A stretch of DNA of 17,466 nucleotides from CAIXYX01 sp043806415 (GTDB lineage Archaea > Micrarchaeota > Micrarchaeia > Anstonellales > Anstonellaceae), in the NCBI GenBank assembly GCA_043806415.1, contig JAZDHB010000029.1, positions 1 through 17,466 of the forward strand, given 5' to 3'. The notes beneath the pieces are model-generated. The model saw only the letters and a program-made list of their open reading frames with translations, searched no databases and was not told the DNA's origin. Each line of letters starts with the position of its first letter. Position 1 is the stretch's first letter. Shown here piece by piece: positions 1-7,426 of this stretch. The position numbers and the translations under genes were made by a program.

Positions 1-80
1 GGAAGGAGAAGCGCGCGTACGTGCTGCCTTCCGACCAGTTCTTGAAATTCATCAAGGGCTGGCGGGCACGGGAACAATGA
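1..80 (+). CDS. C-terminal end of an unidentified protein (partial)
   Basis: Reading from base 3, 25 codons are open to a TGA at 78-80, giving a peptide that ends in KFIKGWRAREQ. The mix of aromatic and basic residues and the GC-rich codons look like coding sequence. The rest of the gene lies outside the window. The tail is too short to assign to a family. It converges on dcd, with about 42 nt between the two stops. Confidence 0.45.
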   Translation, partial: KEKRAYVLPSDQFLKFIKGWRAREQ

Positions 81-122
81 AAAAGGCGGATAAATACTTC
101 GGGCCTTATCCGGCGAGAGGGC

Positions 123-647
123 CTACTGTTTTCTCGCCACTTTCCCGTATTTGGCGTACGGCTTTGAGCTGGCCGTCTTGAGGTACTGGAACACCACCTG
201 CGATATGCGCATGCCCTCGTGGATCTTCACCGGGAAGGGGGCGAAATTCACGATCTCGAGCACCTGATGGTTGTCCGAGCCGGGCTGCACGAGCGCGGAC
301 GTGATGTGCACGGCCAACCCCATGCGGGCGTAGCGGGAGCGGCCCTCCAGATTGCCCATGATGTCGGCCGGCAGGCGGATCTTCTCTTTCGTGATGCCCA
401 AAACGATCTGCCCGGGCGCGAGGATGATGGATTTCTGTTCCAACTCTTGCGTGGCCTCGTGAAAATCGATGGCGTCCAGATCCACGGGCTGGCGGGCGTT
501 GACATATTTGTCCTTGAAGATCCAGAAACGGCCGGCCAGCGTGAGATCGACCGACGCCCCGCCGATTTGGACGCGGGCCAGGCGCGGGGTGAAGACGATC
601 CGGCCGGCGGAGATTTCGCGCATCAGGTCCTTGTCCGAGAGCAGCAT
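123..647 (-). CDS. dcd: dCTP deaminase (possibly bifunctional dCTP deaminase/dUTPase)
   Basis: This enzyme deaminates dCTP to dUTP, feeding dTMP synthesis; some archaeal members also hydrolyse dUTP to dUMP. The 174-aa product carries the family signature: EGRSRYARMG at residues 101-110 (phosphate-binding Arg/Ser), QPG at 121-123, LEIVN with the presumed catalytic Glu at 131, and GMRISQVVF at 145-153. The C-terminal PYAKYGK resembles the nucleotide-closing tail of the family. Length is slightly shorter than the bacterial enzyme (about 190 aa). The ATG at 647 has no Shine-Dalgarno site, but a TATA-like box is centred about 27 nt upstream, so it is probably leaderless. Mono- versus bifunctional activity cannot be settled from sequence. 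Confidence 0.9.
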   Translation of the reverse strand: MLLSDKDLMREISAGRIVFTPRLARVQIGGASVDLTLAGRFWIFKDKYVNARQPVDLDAIDFHEATQELEQKSIILAPGQIVLGITKEKIRLPADIMGNLEGRSRYARMGLAVHITSALVQPGSDNHQVLEIVNFAPFPVKIHEGMRISQVVFQYLKTASSKPYAKYGKVARKQ

Positions 648-663
648 AGGGGTAGAACGTCGG

Positions 664-681
664 ATAAGTTCTTATAGTTTG
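664..681. promoter_or_regulatory. Shared TATA region of the divergent dcd and nop5 genes
   Basis: The core ATAAGTTCTTATAG has ATAAG/CTTAT arms around TT. The TTATAG box (672-677) reads as CTATAA on the minus strand. Its centre is about 27 nt from the dcd ATG (647) and about 25 nt from the nop5 GTG (699), the normal archaeal TATA-to-start-site distance in both directions. No other TATA-like element is visible in the 51-nt gap. Confidence 0.55.
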
Positions 682-698
682 GGAGGCCTAATAGTGAC

Positions 699-1712
699 GT
701 GATTTTAATGCCTCGATTCGACCAATCCAAATTCGTCAAGCGCGCCAATGTCGGCGTGAAAGCCGCGCTCGCCTCGCCGGACCACGTGCTGGTGCAGACC
801 GTGTCGGCCATCGACGAACTGACCAAGATGTCCAACCTCGCCTACGAGCGCATCGTGGAATGGTACGGGCTGCACTTCCCCGAATTCAAGCAGGCCGACC
901 CGGCCAAATACGTGCAGGTCGCCCAGACGCTCGACCGCCAGAGCATGGACGAGGCCGCTCTCACCCAGATTCTCGGGACGAGCGCGCCGAACGTGATCGC
1001 GCGCTCCAGGACGTCCAGCGGTGTCGCTTTCTCGCCGGCCGATTTCAGCGCCTTGCGCGAGCACACCGGCCTCTTCTTTTTGATGAAGGAGAAGATTGCG
1101 AGGCTCGAGAAATACCGCGACGAGGCCGCCCAGAAGCTCGCGCCGAACATCTCGCACCTGGCCGGGCCCGCGCTGGCGGCCAAGCTCATCGCGCAGGCCG
1201 GCGGCCTCTCCAAGCTCGCCTCTTTCCCGGCATCCACCGTGCAGGTGATCGGCGCGGAGAAGGCGCTCTTCAAGCACCTGCGCTCCGGCTCGCCCCCGCC
1301 CAAACACGGGCTGATCTTCCAGCACGTGCTCATCTCCATGTCGCCCAAGCGCGCGAGAGGGAAGATCGCCCGCGCCCTGGCGGCCAAGATCGCCATCGCG
1401 TCCAAGGCGGACGCCTACAGCCATAATTTCATCGCCGAGAAGCTCAAGGAGCAGTTCGAAGCCCGCGCCAAGGCCATCCTCGCCAGCGAGGCGGCCAGGC
1501 CGGCGGATACCGGACGACCCGGCGGCGCGCCACGGCCCGGACCGGGCAGCCAAAACCGGCCCCAGAATTTCGCGGGCAGCCCCAAGCCGGGGCCGCAGGG
1601 CAACAGAGGACACGGCCCCCAATCGGGCGGACAGGGCAACAGGCCGCCGTTCGGACAAGGCTCCCAGGCTCATTCCGGCGGATTCCCGAACCGCCGCCCC
1701 AAGCAGAGGTAA
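699..1712 (+). CDS. nop5: Nop5 (Nop56/58) core protein of C/D box RNP
   Basis: Nop5 bridges L7Ae-bound C/D box guide RNA and fibrillarin in the complex that 2'-O-methylates rRNA and tRNA. The Nop domain lies at about residues 148-245, including NISHLAGPALAAKLI, GGLSKLASFPASTVQVIGAEKALFKHL and the PPKHGLIFQH segment. A coiled-coil region precedes it. The last ~70 residues form a G/P/N/Q-rich tail with scattered Arg, reminiscent of eukaryotic tails and long for an archaeal Nop5. The start could be GTG 699 (about 25 nt from the TATA box, leaderless) or ATG 708; a GGAGG at 682-686 is too far from either to decide. Fibrillarin is not adjacent in this window. Confidence 0.92.
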   Translation: MILMPRFDQSKFVKRANVGVKAALASPDHVLVQTVSAIDELTKMSNLAYERIVEWYGLHFPEFKQADPAKYVQVAQTLDRQSMDEAALTQILGTSAPNVIARSRTSSGVAFSPADFSALREHTGLFFLMKEKIARLEKYRDEAAQKLAPNISHLAGPALAAKLIAQAGGLSKLASFPASTVQVIGAEKALFKHLRSGSPPPKHGLIFQHVLISMSPKRARGKIARALAAKIAIASKADAYSHNFIAEKLKEQFEARAKAILASEAARPADTGRPGGAPRPGPGSQNRPQNFAGSPKPGPQGNRGHGPQSGGQGNRPPFGQGSQAHSGGFPNRRPKQR

Positions 1713-1715
1713 ACG

Positions 1716-2357
1716 ATGCCCCCGTTGCGCATACTCGCATTCGCCGACACGCATTCGGACGAGGAGGCATTCGACGGGCCGCGCCAGCTGGCGACCAAGG
1801 ACGACTTCGACCTGGTGCTGGCGGTGGGCGACCTGACCACGCGCGGGCCGGTGTCCTACGCGCAGGAGCTGCTCGACCTCTTCGAGGAGAAGATCTGTTT
1901 CGTGCACGGCAACATGGATTCGGGCGCGGTGCTCGACATGATGCGCGAGCGCGCCGGCTACATCCACGGGCGCAAGAAGAAGATAGGCGAGTGGAACCTC
2001 GTCGGGCTGGGCGGGAGCAATCCCACCCCGTTCAGTACGCCCAGCGAGATGAGCGAGAAGCAAATCGAGACCATCTTAAGGAACGTGGAGGTGGACCGCT
2101 TTTCCATCGTGGCCAGCCACCCGCCGCCCAAGGGCCTTTTCGATCAGGTGGGCGACATGAACGTGGGCTCCCTGGCGGTGCGCGAGATGATCGAGCGGGC
2201 GCATCCGCTCCTGGTGGTGTGCGCGCACATCCACGAGCAGGAGGGGCAGGCGGTGCACGGCGACACGCTCGTGGTGAAGGTGGGCGCGGCCGAGGCGAGG
2301 AGGGCGGCGCGCATCGTGATCGGGGACGACATCGCCGTCGAATTCTTCACCTTCTAG
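1716..2357 (+). CDS. Calcineurin-like metallophosphoesterase
   Basis: A cytosolic 213-aa phosphoesterase with the full two-metal motif set: DTH at 11-13, GDL at 38-40, GNMD at 65-68, ASHPPP with His at 135, and AHIHE with His at 171 and 173 (a variant of GHxH). No signal peptide or membrane segment is seen. It starts 3 nt after the nop5 stop, so it is very likely co-transcribed and translationally coupled. The substrate cannot be read from the sequence. Family members act on cyclic nucleotides, nucleotides or RNA ends; the nop5 linkage hints at RNA metabolism but is only context. Confidence 0.85.
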   Translation: MPPLRILAFADTHSDEEAFDGPRQLATKDDFDLVLAVGDLTTRGPVSYAQELLDLFEEKICFVHGNMDSGAVLDMMRERAGYIHGRKKKIGEWNLVGLGGSNPTPFSTPSEMSEKQIETILRNVEVDRFSIVASHPPPKGLFDQVGDMNVGSLAVREMIERAHPLLVVCAHIHEQEGQAVHGDTLVVKVGAAEARRAARIVIGDDIAVEFFTF

Positions 2358-2409
2358 CAAAGAAGCGGATGAAAGCAGGAGAGAGTGAAAATCCCAAGAG
2401 GGAGAGACG

Positions 2410-2871
2410 ATGAACCGGTCCCCCGTGCGCGCGCCAGGAAAAAAGGAGAATGGGCTGCTGGTGCTCACGCAGATCCGGCCCGGGGCAGGACCGGATGAGG
2501 AATGGCACGCGCTCGTCCGGTTCGCGCACCTGATTTTCCCCCGCTCGCGGATCGATACGGGCCGGGACCACGTGTTCATCACCGCGGCATGCGAGGGCCG
2601 GCTCGTCGGTTTTTCGCACATCCGTCCCACGAAAAAAGGCGCATGCATCCGGGGCATCGGCGTGCGGCCCGGCTGGCGGGGGCGGGGCGTGGGCACGCAA
2701 CTCCTGCGCCAATCGCTCGACCTGTGCGGGCGCGAATTCCCGGGCAGGAAGATCGTGCTCAAGGTCAAGGCCGCCAATGAGGAGGCGCTGCGCCTGTATG
2801 CCCGGCACGGATTCGTGCTCACAAAAAGCGACGGGGACGTGCACACGCTCGCCCGCAGGGCGCCGAACTGA
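2410..2871 (+). CDS. GNAT-family N-acetyltransferase
   Basis: A 153-aa single-domain acetyltransferase using acetyl-CoA. Motif A is IRGIGVRPGWRGRGVGTQLL (residues 80-99), with the pyrophosphate-binding R/G loop RGRGVG. Motif B follows, with AANEEALRLYARHGF typical of the GNAT C-terminal region. The first ~15 residues are basic and probably flexible. GGGAGAG lies 4-10 nt before the ATG. It is 52 nt downstream of the phosphoesterase in the same direction and may share its transcript. The acceptor (protein N-terminus, amine or small molecule) is unknown. Confidence 0.85.
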   Translation: MNRSPVRAPGKKENGLLVLTQIRPGAGPDEEWHALVRFAHLIFPRSRIDTGRDHVFITAACEGRLVGFSHIRPTKKGACIRGIGVRPGWRGRGVGTQLLRQSLDLCGREFPGRKIVLKVKAANEEALRLYARHGFVLTKSDGDVHTLARRAPN

Positions 2872-2930
2872 AAAGAGAGCCGATGGCCCGGAACGCCGCC
2901 CGAACCCGGCCGGATCGTCTTGTTCCGCGG

Positions 2931-2962
2931 GCCGGCGTTGTGCCGGTCGGTCGTTTTGTTTT
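2931..2962 (+). terminator. Possible terminator of the nop5-GNAT run
   Basis: GCCGGC and GCCGGT flank a 5-nt loop (2931-2947, six pairs with one G-U), followed by a T-rich stretch (tcgttttgtttt, 2951-2962). Hairpin and T-tract lie 60-90 nt after the GNAT stop. The rest of the gap 2872-3055 shows no convincing ORF. Confidence 0.35.
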
Positions 2963-3055
2963 GCGTGCCGGCTGTTTCGCGCACGGGCCGCTTGCCCGCT
3001 CAGCCGGACGCCCTAACGGCGGATCCGCAAACGCCCTGGCCGGGCCGCATAGGGC

Positions 3056-3116
3056 CTATTAAAAATTTTCGCCGGGAAATGGGATGCGTGAGAGGATAAT
3101 CCGGATTCGGAATCCG
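3056..3116 (+). promoter_or_regulatory. aglB promoter with operator-like palindrome
   Basis: An AT-rich TATA candidate, tattaaaaatttt (3056-3068), would place transcription start near 3088. Between there and the start codon sits a perfect dyad, CGGATTC-G-GAATCCG (3102-3116). The one-base centre fits binding by a dimeric helix-turn-helix protein. A second TATA-like word (tttataat, 3131-3138) overlaps the ATG and is badly placed for a promoter of this gene. Confidence 0.4.
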
Positions 3117-3136
3117 CATCAAACCGATTCTTTATA

Positions 3137-6100
3137 ATGGGTGAGAACTTGTTGCTTTTTGATAAGACATCCGCAATCGCCATCGCGGCCGCGTTCGGCC
3201 TGGCCGGTCTTCCGTGGGGCTGGTGGCTCATGCGCAAGGACGCGCATTTCGGCAAATTCGAGAAGACCGTCTTGGGATACGCGCTCGGGCTGATGATGAT
3301 CCCGGCCCTTTTCATGCTCGAGAACATCCTGGGCATCAATTACAGTCCGGCGTTCATAGCGCTGAACTGGGCGCTCGTGTTCTTCGGAGGGCTTGCGGCC
3401 CTCTATTATGACATGAAAAAGAACAATGAGAAATTCGAGATAAAACCCGAGGCGTTCTATCCGGACACGCCGTGGCTGCCCACGCTGGGCGTGCTGCTGC
3501 TCATGGCCAGCGGCCTGCTCATCGGCTGGTCCGGCTCGGGCACCCCGCTCTACGAGTTAGACCCGTACTATTACATGGAAGGCGTGCACCAAGTCGTCTA
3601 TGAGGGGCACAATTATGTCGACGACGGCACCGCGTGGTATCCGCTCGTGCAATCCACCCACATCGGGCAGCCGCTCTGGAAATACCTGCTCGCCCCCTGG
3701 TACTCGCTCTACAACGGAAACGCCGCCTACAGCCCGTACATACTCAACGCGGTCGGGAGCATCTACCCGCCCATCATCGGCGCCTTGAGCGTCTTCTTCA
3801 TGTACATGCTCTTCAAGATCATCTACAACCCCCGGATCGGGTTCTTCGCGGCCGGCTCGCTGGCGTTCATGCCGGTGATGTTGAGCAAATTCATGGGCGG
3901 CGACACCCAGATCGCGCCCTATAACGTGTTCGGGCTCACGCTGCTCCTGTGCGGATTGGCTTATGCCATGCACAGGCCCAAAGAGCTCAAGTCCGTGCTG
4001 TTCGCCATGATCGGCTACGCGGCCATCGCCTTGGGCTCGAACGTGGAATCGGTGGTGCTGCTCATCCTGCCGGTCGCGATCGGAATGATCAGCCTTGAAT
4101 ATTTCTTCAACCCCACGGCGGAGAAGAGCAAGGACCGCTTCGAATTCGCCAAGCGGCTGATCCTGGCCGTGGTGTTGGTGAGGCTGGCGTACTTCGCCTA
4201 TTCGCTGAGAGGCGGATTCGAGCTGGGATATTCGTTCTCGGTGATGCTGCCGACGATCCTCTCCTGCGTGCTCGCGCTGGCGGTGCCATGGGCGCTGGGC
4301 GAGGGACTGAAGATGCTCGAAGGCAAAGACGGGCGCAAATCTGATGAGGACAAGGCCCGATCCGCGCACGGCAGCCGTGCGGGAGCGGGCGACCGGGATC
4401 TGGGCCTCAAGGCCGTCACGCTGGTCGTGGTGGCCTTCGTCGCCATGGCCGGCTTCCTGGCCCTGCGCGACGTCGGGCCGGTCAAGACGCTGGTCAGCCA
4501 GTACGTGTTCTTCGGAGCCTATACCACGCCGCTCACCCGGACCATCGCGGAGCAGGGCGCCGGAAGCCAGGTGTACAACGACCAGCTCGGGTTCCTCGCA
4601 TCCCCCCTGGACCTGAACGCCTATTACGCCTACCGGGTCGGGCCGAACGTCCAGCCCGGCGACAATCCGTTCAACGCGACCGGCAGCGGCCTGCTGGCCG
4701 GAGTGTACTCCGGAGCGCTGGCCATCGCCGCGCTGGCCAACGCGCTGCCCACCGTGGCGGCGAATACGGTCTATGCCGTCTTCATCGCGCTGATGAACCT
4801 CATCGCCGGCTTCGAGACCTTCATCTACATCGAGAAGATCAACAGCCTGCTGACCCTCTTCGCCTTCGGCAGCATCCTGCTCGTGGTCGCCGACTTCCTC
4901 TGGGAGGTGTACAACAACCGGCCCTGGCCGGCCGAAATCATCATGCTCGTGCCCATCGTGGTCCCGATCATGCTCATGAGCTTCCAGAAGCAGAAGCTGG
5001 TCCTCTACCTGGGCATCATGCTGGTGCTCTCCGCCGCGATGTTCTTCGGGCGGCTCGAGCGCCTCGTGGGCGCGTACCTGGCCTCCAAGCGCAAGGAGAA
5101 GAAGAAGGATGGCAAGGCCGGCCTCTTCGCCTCCATCGACCAGGAAGTGGCCACGCTGCGCGGCTTCTCGGCCGGCCTCATGATCGTGCTCGTGCTGGTG
5201 CAGTTCCTCGGCCTGGGCGTGTTCGCGTTCCAGTACAACCCCGCGACGGCCAGCGGCACGCAAAACGGCCTGAACAACATCTATAATTCCAACACCCCCG
5301 CTTTGCTCAAATACTCCATGACCCCCCGCATCTACGACGACCCGAAGGGGGTGCTGGCCAAGCTCGTGAACTACTGCCAGAACCGCCCGGACGATCCGGC
5401 ATGTCCGAGCGTGAATAATTGGGATATCGCGGCCAACGACCCGGCCCTCCTCTTCAATCCCAACCTGTGCGCCCGCTCGCTCTGGCCGTACACGGCCGCG
5501 CAGCCGGCCGACATCGGGGTGGCCATGGGATATCGCTGCTCATTCGTGTCCGACTACTGGCTCGCGAGTATGGAATGGATGGGCCAGAACGTGCCCAGAA
5601 ACGAGCGCGTCATCTCCTGGTGGGACTACGGGCACTGGACGAACTTCTTCGGCCAGACCAAGACCGTGCTGCGCAACGAGCACGCGTCCGACGATATGAT
5701 CGGCCGGACGGCCTGGTCCTACCTGATGGGAAACGCCACGGACCTGCGCAAGACCATGAAGGACTACGGCTCGCGCTACGCGCTCATAGACATCGAGATC
5801 CTGGGCAGCGGGACCGACCGCGACCACATGCAGCTGGGCGGCAAATACGGGGCCCTCAACTACATCGGCTGCGGCTGGATCAACCAGACCACGGTGAACA
5901 ACGCGCCCGGCACGTCGGATTGCGAGCTGGCGCACATGTGGGAATACATGCTGGTGCCCACCACCGCACAGTATTCGCAAGCCTGCATGATCTCGGAGAC
6001 CACCGGCAAGAGCGGCGTCATCGCCTACCGGCTCGTGGACCAGAAGAACAAGGACGGTATCCAGAAGACGGCCGCGCCCGCCTTCTGCGTCATGCAAGGC

Positions 6101-6436
6101 AAGCTCGCCGACGGGAGCGACGGGCTCCTGGTCTATGACCTCAACCAGAAGGATGCCAACGGGGACCTGGCGCCCTACTACGCCCGCTGGATGCCCCAGT
6201 CCCAGGACAGCTCGGGAAGCATCATATTCGCGGCCATCTACGACCACAAGAAGCTCTGGACGGACGCCACCGGACAGCCGGTGGACAGCTGGGGGAACCG
6301 GCAGAACGCGTTCTACAATTCGACGCTCTACCAGGGATTCTTCCTCGACTCCATCGAGGGCTTCGACCTGGTGTACAGCACGCCGCAAATCCGGATATTC
6401 AGGATGAGCGACGCGTACTGGAACGCGAAGGAATAG
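3137..6436 (+). CDS. aglB: AglB/STT3 oligosaccharyltransferase catalytic subunit
   Basis: This membrane enzyme transfers a lipid-linked glycan to Asn in N-X-S/T sequons of exported proteins. The 1099-aa product is longer than the archaeal AglBs I know (roughly 750-1000). The first ~690 residues are multi-spanning membrane segments. ELDPYYY (141-147) matches the first external-loop metal-binding Asp motif, and GGDTQIAP (about 255-262) resembles the second. WWDYG (828-832) is the hallmark of the soluble catalytic domain. Two charged loops (about residues 395-430 and 655-680) are probably cytoplasmic. The soluble domain holds eight Cys, suggesting disulfides. An alternative start is TTG 3149: the ten bases before it, GGGTGAGAAC, are identical to those before the S26e ATG at 8853. 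The gene has its own promoter region and terminator. Confidence 0.95.
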   Translation: MGENLLLFDKTSAIAIAAAFGLAGLPWGWWLMRKDAHFGKFEKTVLGYALGLMMIPALFMLENILGINYSPAFIALNWALVFFGGLAALYYDMKKNNEKFEIKPEAFYPDTPWLPTLGVLLLMASGLLIGWSGSGTPLYELDPYYYMEGVHQVVYEGHNYVDDGTAWYPLVQSTHIGQPLWKYLLAPWYSLYNGNAAYSPYILNAVGSIYPPIIGALSVFFMYMLFKIIYNPRIGFFAAGSLAFMPVMLSKFMGGDTQIAPYNVFGLTLLLCGLAYAMHRPKELKSVLFAMIGYAAIALGSNVESVVLLILPVAIGMISLEYFFNPTAEKSKDRFEFAKRLILAVVLVRLAYFAYSLRGGFELGYSFSVMLPTILSCVLALAVPWALGEGLKMLEGKDGRKSDEDKARSAHGSRAGAGDRDLGLKAVTLVVVAFVAMAGFLALRDVGPVKTLVSQYVFFGAYTTPLTRTIAEQGAGSQVYNDQLGFLASPLDLNAYYAYRVGPNVQPGDNPFNATGSGLLAGVYSGALAIAALANALPTVAANTVYAVFIALMNLIAGFETFIYIEKINSLLTLFAFGSILLVVADFLWEVYNNRPWPAEIIMLVPIVVPIMLMSFQKQKLVLYLGIMLVLSAAMFFGRLERLVGAYLASKRKEKKKDGKAGLFASIDQEVATLRGFSAGLMIVLVLVQFLGLGVFAFQYNPATASGTQNGLNNIYNSNTPALLKYSMTPRIYDDPKGVLAKLVNYCQNRPDDPACPSVNNWDIAANDPALLFNPNLCARSLWPYTAAQPADIGVAMGYRCSFVSDYWLASMEWMGQNVPRNERVISWWDYGHWTNFFGQTKTVLRNEHASDDMIGRTAWSYLMGNATDLRKTMKDYGSRYALIDIEILGSGTDRDHMQLGGKYGALNYIGCGWINQTTVNNAPGTSDCELAHMWEYMLVPTTAQYSQACMISETTGKSGVIAYRLVDQKNKDGIQKTAAPAFCVMQGKLADGSDGLLVYDLNQKDANGDLAPYYARWMPQSQDSSGSIIFAAIYDHKKLWTDATGQPVDSWGNRQNAFYNSTLYQGFFLDSIEGFDLVYSTPQIRIFRMSDAYWNAKE

Positions 6437-6453
6437 GGCGCGAAAGAGAATAG

Positions 6454-6485
6454 AAAAAATACGGATAAGAAAAAAATACGGATAA
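6454..6485. repeat. 15-bp tandem direct repeat
   Basis: AAAAAATACGGATAA occurs at 6454-6468 and again at 6471-6485, a 17-bp period, just after the aglB stop. No coding role is visible. It may reflect slippage or a protein or RNA site in the aglB 3' untranslated region. Confidence 0.7.
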
Positions 6486-6506
6486 AACGAAAGAACAGCA
6501 AAACAA

Positions 6507-6650
6507 GGCAAGCGGCCTCGGGGCCGCTCGCCAAGACCTTGCCGCCCGTTGGCGGGGCGAGCCCGGGCGCGCCCTGTCTTTTTTATTTTATTTTTCTTTT
6601 TCCATTTTTTCCTTTTTTTTTATTTCATTTTTTCTTTTTATTTGCGATTT
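6507..6650 (+). terminator. Strong terminator region of aglB
   Basis: An 11-bp stem with one mismatch, GGCAAGCGGCC and GGCCGCTCGCC around TCGG, covers 6507-6532. A second short hairpin, CCGCC-CGTT-GGCGG, follows near 6543-6556. Then comes about 70 nt of nearly uninterrupted T-rich sequence (6577-6650). U-rich runs are the usual archaeal termination signal. The tract overlaps the 3' end of the convergent gene at 6638-7375. Confidence 0.7.
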
Positions 6651-7375
6651 TTCTTCTCTTTGTTTTCATCCTTTTTTTCCTTCTGCTTTCTCACGGCCGC
6701 CTCGTTCATCTTCGCGATGAACGAGTCGATGACGTCCTCGTCGTAGCCGTGCAGGCGGAAGCCGGTCTCGAGGTCGTCGAACACCGAGAGCTGGCAGCCC
6801 ACGCAATGAAGGCCCGTGGCCATGAGCATCTCCAGCATTTCGGGGTATTTCTCCATGATCTCCAAGATGCCGGTCTTTCGGGTGATGGGAGCGGCGGAAC
6901 TTTCGGAATGGGAAGGAGACGAAATAAATTTTCCCGCCCCGCTTGCTGCCGGATGTTTTCCGGCCCGGGATTTCGGATATTGCGCTTCGGATTTCTTGTA
7001 TTGCGCGTCGATGCCGTAGGGGAGGGAAGAGGACGAGGCGGGCTTCTCGTAGCCCGACATCTGGTGCGTGCCCCGCGATTTGAGAGCCTTCTCGCCGGAA
7101 AAAGCCGGAAGGGCGGGCGGACGCCCCGCTTTGTTTTTGGCCCCCGTTTTTTCGCGGGCCGCCTCCTCGTCGTTTATCGGCCGCTCCCCGTCGCCTTCTC
7201 CCTCTTTTTCCCGGGCGGCCCCATCGTCGCGGATCGGCCGGATCGCCGGGACGAGGATGGAGCGCCCGCCGCGAGCCGGCGCTTGTGCCGCGGGAGGAAA
7301 TGGGGATTCGGGCAGCATGTCCAGCAGCTGCGGCCCGGATTTCTTGGATTGGACCTTGGCCTGTTTTTTCGTCAC
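6638..7375 (-). CDS. DUF1858-type (hybrid-cluster-associated disulfide) protein with long disordered N-terminus
   Basis: Residues 165-226 match the small helical DUF1858 domain: ITRKTGILEIMEKYPEMLEML, then GLHCVGC with the Cys pair at 191 and 194, then an FDDLETGFRLHGYDEDVI helix. Family members are short proteins often near hybrid-cluster or other redox proteins; a redox or metal role is inferred from the CxxC. The first ~160 residues are low-complexity, rich in Pro, Ala, Ser, Lys and Glu, and probably disordered. The Lys-rich tail is encoded by the A-rich strand of the aglB terminator. The start is GTG 7375, with a TATA-like element 24-33 nt upstream and no Shine-Dalgarno site. A shorter start at Met106 (7060) is possible but lacks a ribosome site. 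Confidence 0.7.
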   Translation of the reverse strand: MTKKQAKVQSKKSGPQLLDMLPESPFPPAAQAPARGGRSILVPAIRPIRDDGAAREKEGEGDGERPINDEEAAREKTGAKNKAGRPPALPAFSGEKALKSRGTHQMSGYEKPASSSSLPYGIDAQYKKSEAQYPKSRAGKHPAASGAGKFISSPSHSESSAAPITRKTGILEIMEKYPEMLEMLMATGLHCVGCQLSVFDDLETGFRLHGYDEDVIDSFIAKMNEAAVRKQKEKKDENKEKKNRK

Positions 7376-7398
7376 GGAGAAGATGGGGCGGGAGGAGA

Positions 7399-7408
7399 AT
7401 AAAAATCA
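7399..7408 (-). promoter_or_regulatory. TATA-like element before the DUF1858 gene
   Basis: The minus strand reads gatttttatt here, centred about 28 nt before the GTG at 7375. This suits a leaderless transcript. It lies in the 51-nt gap after the 98-aa gene, so this gene may have its own promoter as well as read-through. Confidence 0.35.
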
Positions 7409-7426
7409 TCGGTTAGGGATCGGTTA

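Noticed and set aside
705..2063. Long minus-strand open frame (452 codons) opposite nop5 and the phosphoesterase
   Set aside because: It is a by-product of GC-rich codons; both plus-strand genes have clear family motifs and the antisense translation is a low-complexity Arg/Gly/Leu mix.
3557..5263. 568-codon minus-strand open frame inside aglB
   Set aside because: The translation is dominated by His, Glu, Gln and Arg as expected from the antisense of GC-rich membrane codons; aglB is unambiguous on the other strand.
6577..6746. Phe-rich plus-strand open frames through the T-tract
   Set aside because: The poly-Phe translation comes from the T-rich terminator and has no ribosome site; the DUF1858 gene on the minus strand explains the region.
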